Positions 32,701 to 41,279 of a stretch of DNA of 64,000 nt are shown here, one piece after another. Both the position numbers and the translations under genes were made by a program. The stretch lies in NCBI RefSeq assembly GCF_008000755.1, contig NZ_CP041690.1:372001-436000 (forward strand). Direction: 5' to 3'. Numbering within the stretch: position 1 is the first letter of the stretch; each line of letters opens with the position of its first letter. The DNA is from Youhaiella tibetensis. GTDB lineage: Bacteria; Pseudomonadota; Alphaproteobacteria; Rhizobiales; Devosiaceae. Below the pieces are notes generated by a model, which saw only the letters and a list, made by a program, of their open reading frames with translations, had not been told where the DNA came from and did not search any database.

Positions 32701-34042
32701 CGGCAGCGGCACCGTCCCGCTGGAGGGCAAGGGATTGGCGCTGGACCTTACCGGCTCGGCGCCCCTCAGCCTCGCCAACCGTTTCGTGGTCGACCGCGGC
32801 GGCCAGGCGAGCGGCACGCTTTCGCTCAATGCGCGCGTGACCGGCAGCATCGCCTCACCCCAGTTCTCCGGCCAGATCTCGACGCGCGGTGCGCAATATA
32901 TCGATCCGCTGACCAATCTGCGGCTCAACAACATCACCGGCACTGCGACCCTCACCGGCGAACGCGCCACCATCAACAGCCTGACCGCTGACCTCGCCAC
33001 CGGTGGCTCGCTGGCGGTCTCCGGTTCGGTCGGCCTCATCGCGCCCGCTTTCACCGCAGACCTGGCGTTGCAGCTCAACAACGCGCGCTATGCCGATGGC
33101 GATCTCGTCGTCGCCACCATGACGGGTGGCCTGACCCTCAAGGGTCCGCTGTTCCAGGGGCCGCTCCTCTCCGGCAACGTGCTGGTCCGCCAGGCGGATA
33201 TCTCTATCCCCGAACGCATCGGGGGGAGCGGCGACGTCATCGACGTGATCCACAAGGCGCCTCCACCGGCGGTCCAGAAAACTCTGGCGCGCGCCAAGGC
33301 CGACGTTCGGCCGGGCGGCGCGCCGACGCCGCGCGAGCGGCCCTCCGTCATGCAGCTCGACGTGACCATCAACGCGCCCAACCAGGTCTTCATCCGGGGT
33401 CGCGGCCTTGATGCCGAGCTTGGCGGCTCGGTGCGCCTCACCGGTCCGGTGACCAACGTGCAGCCCGTCGGGTCCTTCAATCTGATCCGTGGGCGCCTAT
33501 CCATCCTGGGGCAGCGCGTCACTTTCGAGAGCGGCTCGGTGACCCTGGCGGGCAATCTCGATCCGGAGCTCAACCTCGTTGCCAGCACGCAGGGCGATGG
33601 CATCACGGTTTATGTCACCGTCTCCGGGACCGCCTCCAATATCGATGTGAGCTTCACCTCCGATCCCGCCTTGCCGCAGGACGAAGTTCTGGCTCGCCTC
33701 ATCTTCAATCGCTCGATGGGCGAATTGTCGCCGCTCCAGCTTGCGCGGCTCGCCGGCGCGGCGGCCGAACTCGCCGGTGGCGGCGGTGGTGGCCTGGTCG
33801 ACAGCCTGCGCAACGCCGCTGGCCTCGCCGATCTCGACATCGTCACCGATGCGCAGGGCAACGTCGCCGTCCAGGCCGGTCGCTACATCCAGGACAATAT
33901 CTACCTGGGCGTTCAGGCCGGTGCGAACGGACAGAGCAAGGTCACCGTCAACCTCGACATCACCAGCGACCTCAAGGCCAAGGCGGCCGTGAGCGCCGAT
34001 GGCAATTCGAGTGTCGGCGTCTTCTACGAGAAGGACTACTAG
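29723..34042 (+). CDS. tamB: Inner membrane translocation/assembly protein TamB (AsmA-like)
   Basis: A 1439-residue TamB. One N-terminal anchor (LLAFLLFGLALIVAAPIFA) is followed by long beta-helical repeats that form a hydrophobic groove, and the C-terminal DUF490 domain holds the family marks (VRLTGPVTNVQPVGSFNLIRGRLSILGQ, DPALPQDEVLARLIFNRSMGELSPLQLARLA). It spans the periplasm and pairs with TamA. It begins at TTG 29723, overlapping the tamA stop as TTGA. Length is normal for the family. Confidence 0.93.
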   Translation: MRRLLAFLLFGLALIVAAPIFAQDQAQPDPEAEKNGFLRFVEDRLSTPDRIIRISNIDGVLSSDASIGQITIADPEGVWLEINNAKINWNQAALLLGRLEINSLSADSINFLRNSAPPTQANLPAPEAGGLSIPQFPVAINIGKISVPKITFGQQVFGLGSQISLEGALRLDGGSLDTTLDIVRLDGPGGTLNAKVVYQAGTQNLDLDITLAEPEDGIIANLLNIDGRPDVKLTIAGSGPVKDLRTDLTFDAGGQRVLSGTATINQAPEGFDVGLDMHGPIATLFADPFKPFFGAESVLSGRALIRSDGGLDLTGIKLSGGQLALNADASTTPDGFLRQLALTAQIASADGSKVLLPVPGAQTQVGSADLKIDFGAAGSEDWSAVLNVAGFQGKSFATDQLTFKASGVAANLDQPDARRVTFNGDGTASGITAASPDVQAALGDTIGFGIAGLWNAGQPVRLAQLRIEGKSLDLALSGTIDDWVYNGDVAIRAANIAPFSDMAGRDLTGALDLTASGTISPLIGGFNLNLDGTGTNLTIGDETADRLLAGEVRLTGRVARTEQGLETQDFRLGNQQVELTANGNFATGAADFRFDLGLADLALLSPDASGALKVTGTAKGQDNNIALNLDANVAQGTLSGRSLQNGTVGFAGTLQEGKLAGAVTGNAFLDGYRIDLAADLSADGETRKVGNLDFSAGGTRLTGNLSQDKAGLLTGQLQLASSNISTAAALFLAEATGAANASITLSAADGKQAAAISGTVNGLTTQGIRIGAADIEAKVADLFGIPQVQGTLSGSKIVAGGVEVATLQANADLEGNATNFSGQAALVNGTRLDVAGSLAPLDAGYRLALDRVNLTQGQLSANLAQPAALIVNGDTVTMDAIQFNVGSGRITATGTAGNELAIDLNINALPLSVANAVAPDLALSGTLNGTARIGGTRSAPQATFTIAGQGIDAAALRPVGISPVSFTTSGSFANNTVRLASLSANGAGGLSISGSGTVPLEGKGLALDLTGSAPLSLANRFVVDRGGQASGTLSLNARVTGSIASPQFSGQISTRGAQYIDPLTNLRLNNITGTATLTGERATINSLTADLATGGSLAVSGSVGLIAPAFTADLALQLNNARYADGDLVVATMTGGLTLKGPLFQGPLLSGNVLVRQADISIPERIGGSGDVIDVIHKAPPPAVQKTLARAKADVRPGGAPTPRERPSVMQLDVTINAPNQVFIRGRGLDAELGGSVRLTGPVTNVQPVGSFNLIRGRLSILGQRVTFESGSVTLAGNLDPELNLVASTQGDGITVYVTVSGTASNIDVSFTSDPALPQDEVLARLIFNRSMGELSPLQLARLAGAAAELAGGGGGGLVDSLRNAAGLADLDIVTDAQGNVAVQAGRYIQDNIYLGVQAGANGQSKVTVNLDITSDLKAKAAVSADGNSSVGVFYEKDY

Positions 34043-34051
34043 CTTCCGCGA

Positions 34052-34612
34052 TCAGGCGGGAGCGCGTTCGAAGACGTCTGCCTCGGCCAGCGACATGCCC
34101 AGTCCATCCTTGGCCGAAAGCACCGGGTTGCCTCGCAATGGCCAGCGGATACCGATGGCAGGATCGTCCCAGATGATGCAGCGCTCGCTGGCGGGCGCGT
34201 AGTAATCGGTCGTCTTGTAGAGCACCTCGGCGCCATCGGTCAGCGCCAGGAAGCCATGGGCGAACCCCTCTGGCACCCAGAGCTGCGCGTGGTTCTCCGC
34301 GGAGAGGATTTCGGCGACCCAGTGGCCGAAGGTCGGGGATGTCCGCCGGATATCGACGGCCACATCGAAAATCTCGCCGCGCACGACGCGCACCAGCTTG
34401 CCTTGCGCCGCTGGCGGCAACTGATAGTGGAGGCCGCGCAGCACGCCGCTGGCCGAGACCGAGTGGTTATCCTGCACGAATTCGCGCTCGAGCCCCGTCA
34501 GGTCCTCGAAGACGCGCTTGTTGAAGCTCTCGAAGAACACCCCGCGATCGTCGCCCAGCACTCTGGGCTCCAGCACGATGACATCTGGTATTGCCAGCCG
34601 TCGGGCCTTCAT
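34052..34612 (-). CDS. rfbC: dTDP-4-dehydrorhamnose 3,5-epimerase
   Basis: A 186-residue RmlC cupin enzyme, the third step of dTDP-L-rhamnose synthesis. It shows [31 protein letters not shown] (catalytic His), [11 protein letters not shown], and [14 protein letters not shown]. The ATG at 34612 overlaps the rfbA stop as ATGA; the frame is open upstream only through rfbA. It closes a convergent gap of 9 bp from tamB. Confidence 0.93.
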   Translation of the reverse strand: MKARRLAIPDVIVLEPRVLGDDRGVFFESFNKRVFEDLTGLEREFVQDNHSVSASGVLRGLHYQLPPAAQGKLVRVVRGEIFDVAVDIRRTSPTFGHWVAEILSAENHAQLWVPEGFAHGFLALTDGAEVLYKTTDYYAPASERCIIWDDPAIGIRWPLRGNPVLSAKDGLGMSLAEADVFERAPA

Positions 34613-35499
34613 ACGGTCATCAGCTCCCGCTCGCCTGCCAGGCGCCTTAGATACTGCCCGTATCCACTCTTGCACAGCGGGTCGGCGAGGCGCAGCAACT
34701 GCTCGTCGTCGATCCAGTGATTGCGCCAGGCGATTTCCTCGGGACACGCGATCTTGAGACCCTGGCGCTTTTCGATGGTGGCGATGAACTGGCCGGCCTC
34801 GAGCAGGGATTCGTGGGTGCCCGTATCGAGCCAGGCATAGCCGCGTCCCATCAGTTCGACGCTCACATGGCGCGCCTTGAGGTAGAGCTTGTTGAGGTCG
34901 GTGATCTCGAGCTCGCCCCGCGCCGAGGGACGCAGGGACTTGGCGTAGTCCACCACCTGGTTGTCGTAGAAATAGAGGCCGGTCACCGCGAAGTTGGACT
35001 TGGGCTTGGCCGGCTTCTCTTCAATGCTGATGACTCTGCCCGAGGCGTCGAACTGGGCCACGCCATAGCGCTGCGGGTCCTGCACCTGGTAGGCGAAGAG
35101 CGTGGCGCCACGATCGTGCTGGTCGGCCCGGTCGAGCAGTTCGGTCAGCTTGTGCCCGAAAAAGATGTTGTCTCCCAGCACCAAGGCACTCGGATCGTTC
35201 GCCAGGAACTTTTCCCCGATGAGGAAAGCCTGCGCCAACCCATCCGGGGTGGGCTGGATGGCATAGTTGAGGTTGAGGCCCCACTGGCTGCCATCGCCCA
35301 GCAGGCGCTCGAAGAGCGGCATGTCCGCCGGGGTCGAGATCACCAGGATATCGCGAATGCCGCCGAGCATGAGCGTGGTCAGCGGATAGTAGATCATCGG
35401 CTTGTCGTAAACGGGCAGGAGCTGCTTGGAGATCGCCAGCGTCGCCGGATGCAGCCTGGTGCCGCTCCCTCCTGCCAGAATGATGCCTCTGCGCTTCAT
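34609..35499 (-). CDS. rfbA: Glucose-1-phosphate thymidylyltransferase
   Basis: A 296-residue RmlA nucleotidyltransferase: [73 protein letters not shown] and [11 protein letters not shown] are all classic. It makes dTDP-glucose, the first step. The ATG at 35499 starts the family's [11 protein letters not shown]. Confidence 0.95.
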   Translation of the reverse strand: MKRRGIILAGGSGTRLHPATLAISKQLLPVYDKPMIYYPLTTLMLGGIRDILVISTPADMPLFERLLGDGSQWGLNLNYAIQPTPDGLAQAFLIGEKFLANDPSALVLGDNIFFGHKLTELLDRADQHDRGATLFAYQVQDPQRYGVAQFDASGRVISIEEKPAKPKSNFAVTGLYFYDNQVVDYAKSLRPSARGELEITDLNKLYLKARHVSVELMGRGYAWLDTGTHESLLEAGQFIATIEKRQGLKIACPEEIAWRNHWIDDEQLLRLADPLCKSGYGQYLRRLAGERELMTV

Positions 35500-35512
35500 G
35501 TCCGTGGCTCCA

Positions 35513-36565
35513 CTATGCGTATTGCCGTGCGACCCATTCGCGGTATTCCCCACTCGTGACGCTCGTCGTCCAGGCGGGATTGGCCAGGTACCATTCGACG
35601 GTACGGCGGATACCCCCTTCGAAGGAGGTGCGCGGCGACCATTGGAGGGTGCGGGCCAGCTTGCTGGCATCGATGGCGTAGCGGCGGTCGTGCCCGGGCC
35701 GGTCGCGCACGAAGGCGATCTGCTCCGCATAGGATTTGCCTGATGCCAGCGGGCGCAGTTCGTCCAGAATTACACAGATCGTGTGGACTACCGTCAGGTT
35801 GTTTCGCTCGCTGTTGCCGCCGATATTGTAGGTTTCGCCCGGCTGCCCATCCGACAGCACGCGATTGAGCGCGTCGCAGTGATCGCTCACATAGAGCCAG
35901 TCACGGACCTGCTGGCCGTCGCCATAGAGGGGGAGCGGCTTGCCGCCCAGGGCATTGAGGATCACCAGCGGAATGAGCTTTTCCGGAAACTGGAAAGGTC
36001 CGTAATTGTTTGAGCAATGCGTGATCAGTACCGGGAGCCCGTAGGTTTCCCCATAGGCACGCACGATGTGGTCCGACCCGGCCTTGCTGGCCGCATAAGG
36101 GCTGTTGGGTTCGAACGCATCGGTCTCTCGAAAGCCCGGCTCGTCCGGCTGGAGCGAGCCATACACCTCGTCGGTCGACACCTGCAGGAAGCGGAAGTCC
36201 TTTGGAGCTTCCCCGCTCGTCCAGTACTCGCGAGCCGCCTCGAGCAGCTTGAGCGTTCCGATGACGTTGGTCTGGAAGAAGGCTTCCGGCCCCGCTATCG
36301 AGCGGTCGACATGGCTTTCGGCTGCGAAGTTGATGATGGCGCGAACATTGTGCGCGCCCAGCAACCGCCGGATCTTGTTGGTTTCCTCGATCCCGATGCG
36401 AAAGAAGAAATACTGCTTGCGCGCCGAGACCGTAGCCAGGTTCTGCAGGTTGCCCGCATAGGTGAGCTTGTCGATGTTGAGGACTGGCTCGGGCCCTTGC
36501 TCGAACCAGTCCAGAATGAAGTTCGATCCGATGAACCCTGCGCCGCCCGTCACCAGGATCGTCAT
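35513..36565 (-). CDS. rfbB: dTDP-glucose 4,6-dehydratase
   Basis: A 350-residue short-chain dehydrogenase of the RmlB family: Rossmann [27 protein letters not shown], the catalytic [10 protein letters not shown], and [16 protein letters not shown]. It makes dTDP-4-keto-6-deoxy-glucose. The cluster order on the minus strand is rfbB-rfbA-rfbC; no rfbD follows. Homologous length is normal. Confidence 0.95.
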   Translation of the reverse strand: MTILVTGGAGFIGSNFILDWFEQGPEPVLNIDKLTYAGNLQNLATVSARKQYFFFRIGIEETNKIRRLLGAHNVRAIINFAAESHVDRSIAGPEAFFQTNVIGTLKLLEAAREYWTSGEAPKDFRFLQVSTDEVYGSLQPDEPGFRETDAFEPNSPYAASKAGSDHIVRAYGETYGLPVLITHCSNNYGPFQFPEKLIPLVILNALGGKPLPLYGDGQQVRDWLYVSDHCDALNRVLSDGQPGETYNIGGNSERNNLTVVHTICVILDELRPLASGKSYAEQIAFVRDRPGHDRRYAIDASKLARTLQWSPRTSFEGGIRRTVEWYLANPAWTTSVTSGEYREWVARQYA

Positions 36566-36568
36566 TTT

Positions 36569-37294
36569 CTATGCCTGCCCCGCATATCCAGAAGTCGAAT
36601 CCCGGTAATACGCTGCCGCCTGCGTTCTGTTGTGCGTGCGTAGCTTGGAGATTACGTTGTGGACGTGGATCTTGACAGTATATTCGCTCAGGTTGAGCGA
36701 GCTGGCGATGGTCTTGTTCTGAAGACCTCGCGAAACCAGTTCCAGCACTTCCATCTCACGCGCCGTCAGGTGCGAAAGTGCCGCCGGAACACCCGGCTTG
36801 GCCGCGACGACCGGGGCCTCCGGCTCGCTTTGCTCGCTCTGCACGCGGTGGTTGTCGAGCAGGTCGCGCGGGAAATACTCGCCGCCCCGCAACATCAGTC
36901 CAACGACCGAGAGCCAGAGATCGCCCTTCGACCCGATCGGCAGAACACCGCGCACGAAGCGCGAGGAGACGATGCCGGAGGGCAATTCCTGCTTGCCGCT
37001 GTCGAGCACCGACAGGAGCGCGAGGGGATGGCGGTCGCCGATCTCCCGGGCCAGCCGCGCCGCATCATCGAGAACGCTCGGATGCACGATGATCAGGGCG
37101 ACGATGTCGCGGTAGCTTTCGAACAGCGCCGAAACGGCTTCGACCTTGGTGACGGTCGTCCACGGAAAGGCGCTTTCGATAGCGTCGACGTGGCGGTCGC
37201 TGATCGAATCCGCCGGGTCGACGAAGACAATGGCTCTGTGAGACGGCGCACTGGAACGGCCGTGTCCGACAAAGGTAGCGGTGGTGTGGAACAT
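36569..37294 (-). CDS. LuxR-type HTH response regulator-like protein
   Basis: A 241-residue protein with a C-terminal LuxR helix-turn-helix (LTAREMEVLELVSRGLQNKTIASSLNLSEYTVKIHVHNVISKL). The N-terminal 120 residues resemble a receiver (AIVFVDPADSISDRHVDAIESAF, IVALIIVHPSVLDDAARL), but the usual phosphoacceptor context is weak, so it may be an atypical or degenerate receiver. The ATG at 37294 has AAGGAGGT 12 bases upstream; a TTG at 37327 is an alternative. It reads away from the WecG-STAS gene and probably controls this polysaccharide locus. Confidence 0.85.
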   Translation of the reverse strand: MFHTTATFVGHGRSSAPSHRAIVFVDPADSISDRHVDAIESAFPWTTVTKVEAVSALFESYRDIVALIIVHPSVLDDAARLAREIGDRHPLALLSVLDSGKQELPSGIVSSRFVRGVLPIGSKGDLWLSVVGLMLRGGEYFPRDLLDNHRVQSEQSEPEAPVVAAKPGVPAALSHLTAREMEVLELVSRGLQNKTIASSLNLSEYTVKIHVHNVISKLRTHNRTQAAAYYRDSTSGYAGQA

Positions 37295-37429
37295 TTGGGC
37301 CCCCGACCTCCTTGTTTCGATGCTCAAAGCCTAGGAGGCCGCCACGCAACCGGAAACTTGCCAATAGTGATGAAGGGCCCGCCAACTGCGCGTCAGAAAT
37401 GAGTATGCGCGTCTAACCCCCTACCCCCA

Positions 37430-38599
37430 TTGATCTATGTCGGGGTGAATCCGCCATCGCTATCGTTTGCCCATGTTCACACCAAATGGGCGACCTTCGT
37501 GTTCCACGCAGCTCACGCGAGCCTCGAAATAACCGGCATCCCGATCGACCTGGTCGATATGGCCGCTGTCGTGCGGGAGATCGACGCTGCCGCCCGGACG
37601 CGCGAGCCGCTGCTGATCTCCACCGTCAACTCCAACTTCATCGCCCTGAGCGCGCGCGATCGCGGCTTCCGCAATTCGCTGATCGAAAGCGACCTGTGTA
37701 CCGTCGATGGTGTCGGCGTGCTGTTGCTCTGCAAACTCGTTTGTGGCCGGCCCATCGCGCGCGTGTCGGGAGCAGACATCCTCGAGGTCTTGCGTGCCCG
37801 CGCCGACAACGGGCTTGGCCGTCCCCTGCGGGTCTTCTTCCTGGGCGGCGCCAGCGGCGTGGCGGACCTTGCGCGCCGCAAGCTCAACGCGTCGCGCTCG
37901 CCGGCCATCTGCTGCGTCGGCGCGCTCGATCCGGGCTTCGGGAGCATGGAAGAACTGAGCCGCCAGGAAGTGATCGACGCCATCAACGACGCCCAGCCCG
38001 ATTTCCTCATCGTTGCCCTGGGAGCGGCGCGTGGGCAGGCCTGGCTCATGCGTAATGGTAGCCGTTTGCGCGTCCCCATCCGCAGCCATTTCGGTGCTGC
38101 GGTGAATTTCGTGGCCGGCACCATCGAACGCGCGCCGGGGCGATGGCAGGCGCTGGGGATGGAGTGGGTCTGGCGCATCACGCGCGAACCCAAACTCGCC
38201 AAGCGCTACTGGGACGATGCTCTCGCCCTCGGTCGCCTGCTGTCGTTCGATGTCGTCCCGCAGGCCCTTTCCAGCCGGCTTTCCCAGCTAGTCCAATTCG
38301 TCTACCCCGACCACGCCCGTGTCGATGTCGAACTCAAATCCGATACCGCCGTCGTGCGTCTTGCCGGGCGGCTCACCGACCGGTCCAACGACCAGGTCTT
38401 CGCGGCCTTCGCCACCGTCGCTGCGGCCGGCAAGCCTGTGTTCCTCGACGTCTCCGAAGTCGCCTCCGCCTCCAGCCAGATCACCGGCGCCATCCTCCGG
38501 CTGCGTCACGAACTCGGCCGTCGCGGCCACCCCTTGCGCGTGCGCGGCGCCCGCCGGCGCCTGCAGCGCAGCCTTCAGGACCAGGGAGCAGGCGGATGA
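37430..38599 (+). CDS. WecG/TagA/CpsF glycosyltransferase fused to a STAS domain
   Basis: Up to 389 residues. Residues about 33-270 form a WecG/TagA/CpsF (GT26) transferase: GIPIDLVDMAAVV, NSNFIALSARD, CTVDGVGVLLL, FFLGGASGV, PDFLIVALGAARGQAWL, and the C-terminal GMEWVWRITREPKLAKRYW. Residues about 290-380 form a STAS-like domain (VVRLAGRLTDRSNDQ, KPVFLDVSEVASASSQITGAILRLRHELGRRGHPL). The enzyme part would transfer an N-acetyl sugar to a lipid-linked acceptor. The start is unsure: TTG 37430 is the longest, while GTG 37445 or GTG 37499 fit the domain better. Confidence 0.85.
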   Translation: MIYVGVNPPSLSFAHVHTKWATFVFHAAHASLEITGIPIDLVDMAAVVREIDAAARTREPLLISTVNSNFIALSARDRGFRNSLIESDLCTVDGVGVLLLCKLVCGRPIARVSGADILEVLRARADNGLGRPLRVFFLGGASGVADLARRKLNASRSPAICCVGALDPGFGSMEELSRQEVIDAINDAQPDFLIVALGAARGQAWLMRNGSRLRVPIRSHFGAAVNFVAGTIERAPGRWQALGMEWVWRITREPKLAKRYWDDALALGRLLSFDVVPQALSSRLSQLVQFVYPDHARVDVELKSDTAVVRLAGRLTDRSNDQVFAAFATVAAAGKPVFLDVSEVASASSQITGAILRLRHELGRRGHPLRVRGARRRLQRSLQDQGAGG

Positions 38600-39504
38600 C
38601 GTCCGTTCCGCGCGTCAGCGTCGTCATCCCGCATCTCAACGACAACGCGGAACTCGAACGCTGCCTGGCGCGGCTTGATGCCCAATCGCCCAATGCGCCT
38701 CCTTTCGAGGTCATCGTCGCCGACAACGGCTCGCGCGAGATGCCGCGCGCGCAATGCCCCCGCGCGGTGACGACCACGGTCGTGGTCGAAACCCGCCCCG
38801 GCCCAGGCCCGGCGCGCAACCGCGCCGCCGCAATCGCGCGTGGTGACATCATCGCCTTCATCGACGCCGATTGTCGTGCCGATCCTGAATGGCTGGCCAA
38901 TCTCGCCGCCGCCTTCGAGCGTGATCGCGACCTTGACGTCATCGCCGGGCGGATCCTGGTGGATTCGGCAATCCCGGGGCGCCCGACGGGTGTCGAAGCC
39001 TATGAAAGCGTCTTCTCCTACCGGGTAAAGCTCTTCGTCGAACGCGACCACTACGCGGCGACTGGCAACATGGCCGTACGCCGCCGCGTCTTCGAGGCCG
39101 TTGGCCCGTTCGACGGCGTCAGCCGGGCCGAGGATCGCGCCTGGGGCCAGCGGGCAGCCGCGCTCGGCCACACCATCGGCTACGAACCATCCGCCCGCGT
39201 CTCCACGTCCGGATGCACCGACTTCGCCGAACTGGCGCAGCGTATGGACCGCCTCGTCGCCCACAATCACGCCGAGCGGCGATCCAATGCCCGCTGGGTC
39301 CTCCAGAGCGTTGCCATGGCGGGTTCGCCCCTGCGCGACCTTTTCGTCCTGGCGCTTTCGCCCGAGCTTTCCGGACTTCGCTCGAGGCTGCTGGCCTCGG
39401 GCGTCCTCATCCGCATCCGGACCTATCGCGCCGCGCGCATGTTGCAGTTGATGGGGCGGAACTGGTCGCCTCAACACCTGGCGAGCTGGAACAAGTTGTC
39501 CTGA
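38596..39504 (+). CDS. Glycosyltransferase family 2 protein
   Basis: A 302-residue GT-A enzyme: SVVIPHLNDNAELERCLARL, PPFEVIVADNGS, PGPGPARNRAAAIARGDIIAFIDADC (metal-binding DAD) and a C-terminal GPFDGVSRAEDRAWGQRAAALGH. It starts at an ATG overlapping the WecG-STAS stop. A chain-extending transferase of the surface glycan is likely; donor and acceptor are unknown. Confidence 0.87.
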   Translation: MTSVPRVSVVIPHLNDNAELERCLARLDAQSPNAPPFEVIVADNGSREMPRAQCPRAVTTTVVVETRPGPGPARNRAAAIARGDIIAFIDADCRADPEWLANLAAAFERDRDLDVIAGRILVDSAIPGRPTGVEAYESVFSYRVKLFVERDHYAATGNMAVRRRVFEAVGPFDGVSRAEDRAWGQRAAALGHTIGYEPSARVSTSGCTDFAELAQRMDRLVAHNHAERRSNARWVLQSVAMAGSPLRDLFVLALSPELSGLRSRLLASGVLIRIRTYRAARMLQLMGRNWSPQHLASWNKLS

Positions 39505-39516
39505 ACGAGTAATGCC

Positions 39517-40392
39517 ATGCCAGACAGCCTCTCGATCATCATCGTTACCTACAATAGCGCCGACGCACTCGGTGGCTTGCTAGACTCCTTGCCGTCCGGA
39601 CTCGATGGCATCGAACGGTCGCGCATTCTGGTGATTGACAACCAGTCCCACGACGACACATGCGCTCTGGCGCGATCCCATCCGATCGGTGCTGAGGTCA
39701 TAGAGATGGGGCGCAATGCCGGCTATGCCGCCGGCATCAATGCTGGCTACCGGCTCATCGATCCCGACGATCATGTCCTGGTGCTCAACGCCGACCTGCG
39801 CCTGGGGCACGGCGCGGCGTCCATGCTGGTCGAGAGGCTTCGGGGGCCCAACGTCGGGATAGTCGGTCCGCGCCTCATCGAGCCGGATGGCCACCTGGCC
39901 CATTCGGTTCGCCGCGAGCCATCGCTCGTCACCGTCTGGTCCGAGGCCATCATGGGCGGGCATCTGGCCGCCCGCCTCGGGTTGAGCGAGATCGTTGCCC
40001 ATCCTGCCATCTATCGCTGCGGCGGCAGCGTTGCCTGGGTGACCGGGGCGGCCGTGTTGATCGGCGCACAGGCGCGGCGCGTGCTTGGCGATTGGGACGA
40101 AAGCTATTTCCTCTACAGCGAGGAAACCGACTACATGCGCCGGGCTCGCGAGAGCGGCCTCAAGGTCGTATACGAACCGCGCGCCAGTGCCGTTCATGTG
40201 GGGGGCGAGGCGGGCACCAGTCCCTACCTCCACGCCATGCTGACGGCCAACCGCATCCGCTACTTCGGCAATTATCACGGCAAGCTCAGCACGGCCCTGT
40301 TTCGGGCCGGGGTCGCAACGGGGGAAGCCTTGCGGCTGCCGCGCGGCGGCATCTATCCTGCAGGTCTCAAGGCGGCGATCACGCCCGCCTAG
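39517..40392 (+). CDS. Glycosyltransferase family 2 protein (WbbL-like)
   Basis: A 291-residue GT2 enzyme: SIIIVTYNSADALGGLLDSL, ILVIDNQSHDD, NAGYAAGINAGYR, VLVLNADLRL (the LNAD metal site of rhamnosyltransferase-like members), then WDESYFLYSEETDYMRRARESGLKVVY. Similarity to WbbL and the nearby rfb genes suggest a rhamnosyl or related deoxysugar transferase, but this is inference. Its stop overlaps the convergent gene at a CTAG. Confidence 0.87.
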   Translation: MPDSLSIIIVTYNSADALGGLLDSLPSGLDGIERSRILVIDNQSHDDTCALARSHPIGAEVIEMGRNAGYAAGINAGYRLIDPDDHVLVLNADLRLGHGAASMLVERLRGPNVGIVGPRLIEPDGHLAHSVRREPSLVTVWSEAIMGGHLAARLGLSEIVAHPAIYRCGGSVAWVTGAAVLIGAQARRVLGDWDESYFLYSEETDYMRRARESGLKVVYEPRASAVHVGGEAGTSPYLHAMLTANRIRYFGNYHGKLSTALFRAGVATGEALRLPRGGIYPAGLKAAITPA

Positions 40393-41279
40393 TGCCGCGT
40401 GTGATGGCCGTGACGCAACCGCGTCCACGCCGCCTTGACGCGATCGGCTCCGTCGGCTCCTCCCACCGCGTAGACCAGACGCTTGGTGCCCGCGCGCGCG
40501 GCCTCTCGGATCGCGCGCTGGGGTGCGTGGAGCAGATATTCGCCCATGTAGTCAGTGCTTGAGGGCTCGGCCAGATCGTCGAGCAGCCTGCCGAACCGCT
40601 CGGCGTGGCGGCGCGGCGAGATCAGCCGCCCGCGCGCGCGATTGCTGACATTGGTATCGTGGACGACCTGGAGCCAGGCGGGCGGGCCATCGATGCGTCG
40701 CTCGTCCATTACCTGGTTGAGTTTGTCATGGTGTGCGGCCCAGCAGGTCAGCGCGCCCTCCCAGGGTTCGATGACGTTGCAGAAGGCGTTGCGCCGGTCG
40801 ACGCGGAAATAGGCCGCCTGATGGGTTCGGATGATGCCGTTGGCGAAGTAGACCGCCATGGGCTGGTCGGAGGGCTCGACCGCTTGCAGGCGCTCGACAT
40901 AGTCGGCCGCCAGTCCGTCGTCGTTGTCGAGATTGGTGGTGATCAGGAACGCTGGCGTCTCGAAGCCGGGCCGGGCCGCGATATCCTCCAGCCGGTCGGC
41001 GAGCGAGACTTGCGCGCGAAAGATCGGTCGAAACTCGCCGGCGGCCGCATGTTCGGCGATCCACGCCAGAAGCCACGGAGGGCTGGCCGGGTCGAAATAG
41101 ATGATCCAGTCGAATGCCCTGGAAGTCTGCGCAGCTACCGAAGGAAGGCAATATCGCTCGAACAGGGCCACGCGTCCCTTGAGCCACCCCTCCCGCTCGC
41201 GGACATAGCTCTCATTGCCCGCCGAGGGGAGGTTGAAGCGCGTGAGGATGACGTGTTGCACGGAGCCCATGGCTTTCAT
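40389..41279 (-). CDS. Putative rhamnosyltransferase-family protein
   Basis: A 296-residue protein resembling the 'putative rhamnosyl transferase' family (Pfam PF11316). It has VQHVILTRFNLPS near the start, RVALFERYCLPSVAAQTSRAFDWIIYFD, and ITTNLDNDDGLAADYVERLQ, where DNDD likely holds the metal. The ATG at 41279 overlaps the upstream stop as ATGA; ATG 41270 is an alternative with a better spaced GGAG. It is coupled to the O-antigen ligase-like gene. Confidence 0.8.
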   Translation of the reverse strand: MKAMGSVQHVILTRFNLPSAGNESYVREREGWLKGRVALFERYCLPSVAAQTSRAFDWIIYFDPASPPWLLAWIAEHAAAGEFRPIFRAQVSLADRLEDIAARPGFETPAFLITTNLDNDDGLAADYVERLQAVEPSDQPMAVYFANGIIRTHQAAYFRVDRRNAFCNVIEPWEGALTCWAAHHDKLNQVMDERRIDGPPAWLQVVHDTNVSNRARGRLISPRRHAERFGRLLDDLAEPSSTDYMGEYLLHAPQRAIREAARAGTKRLVYAVGGADGADRVKAAWTRLRHGHHTRH

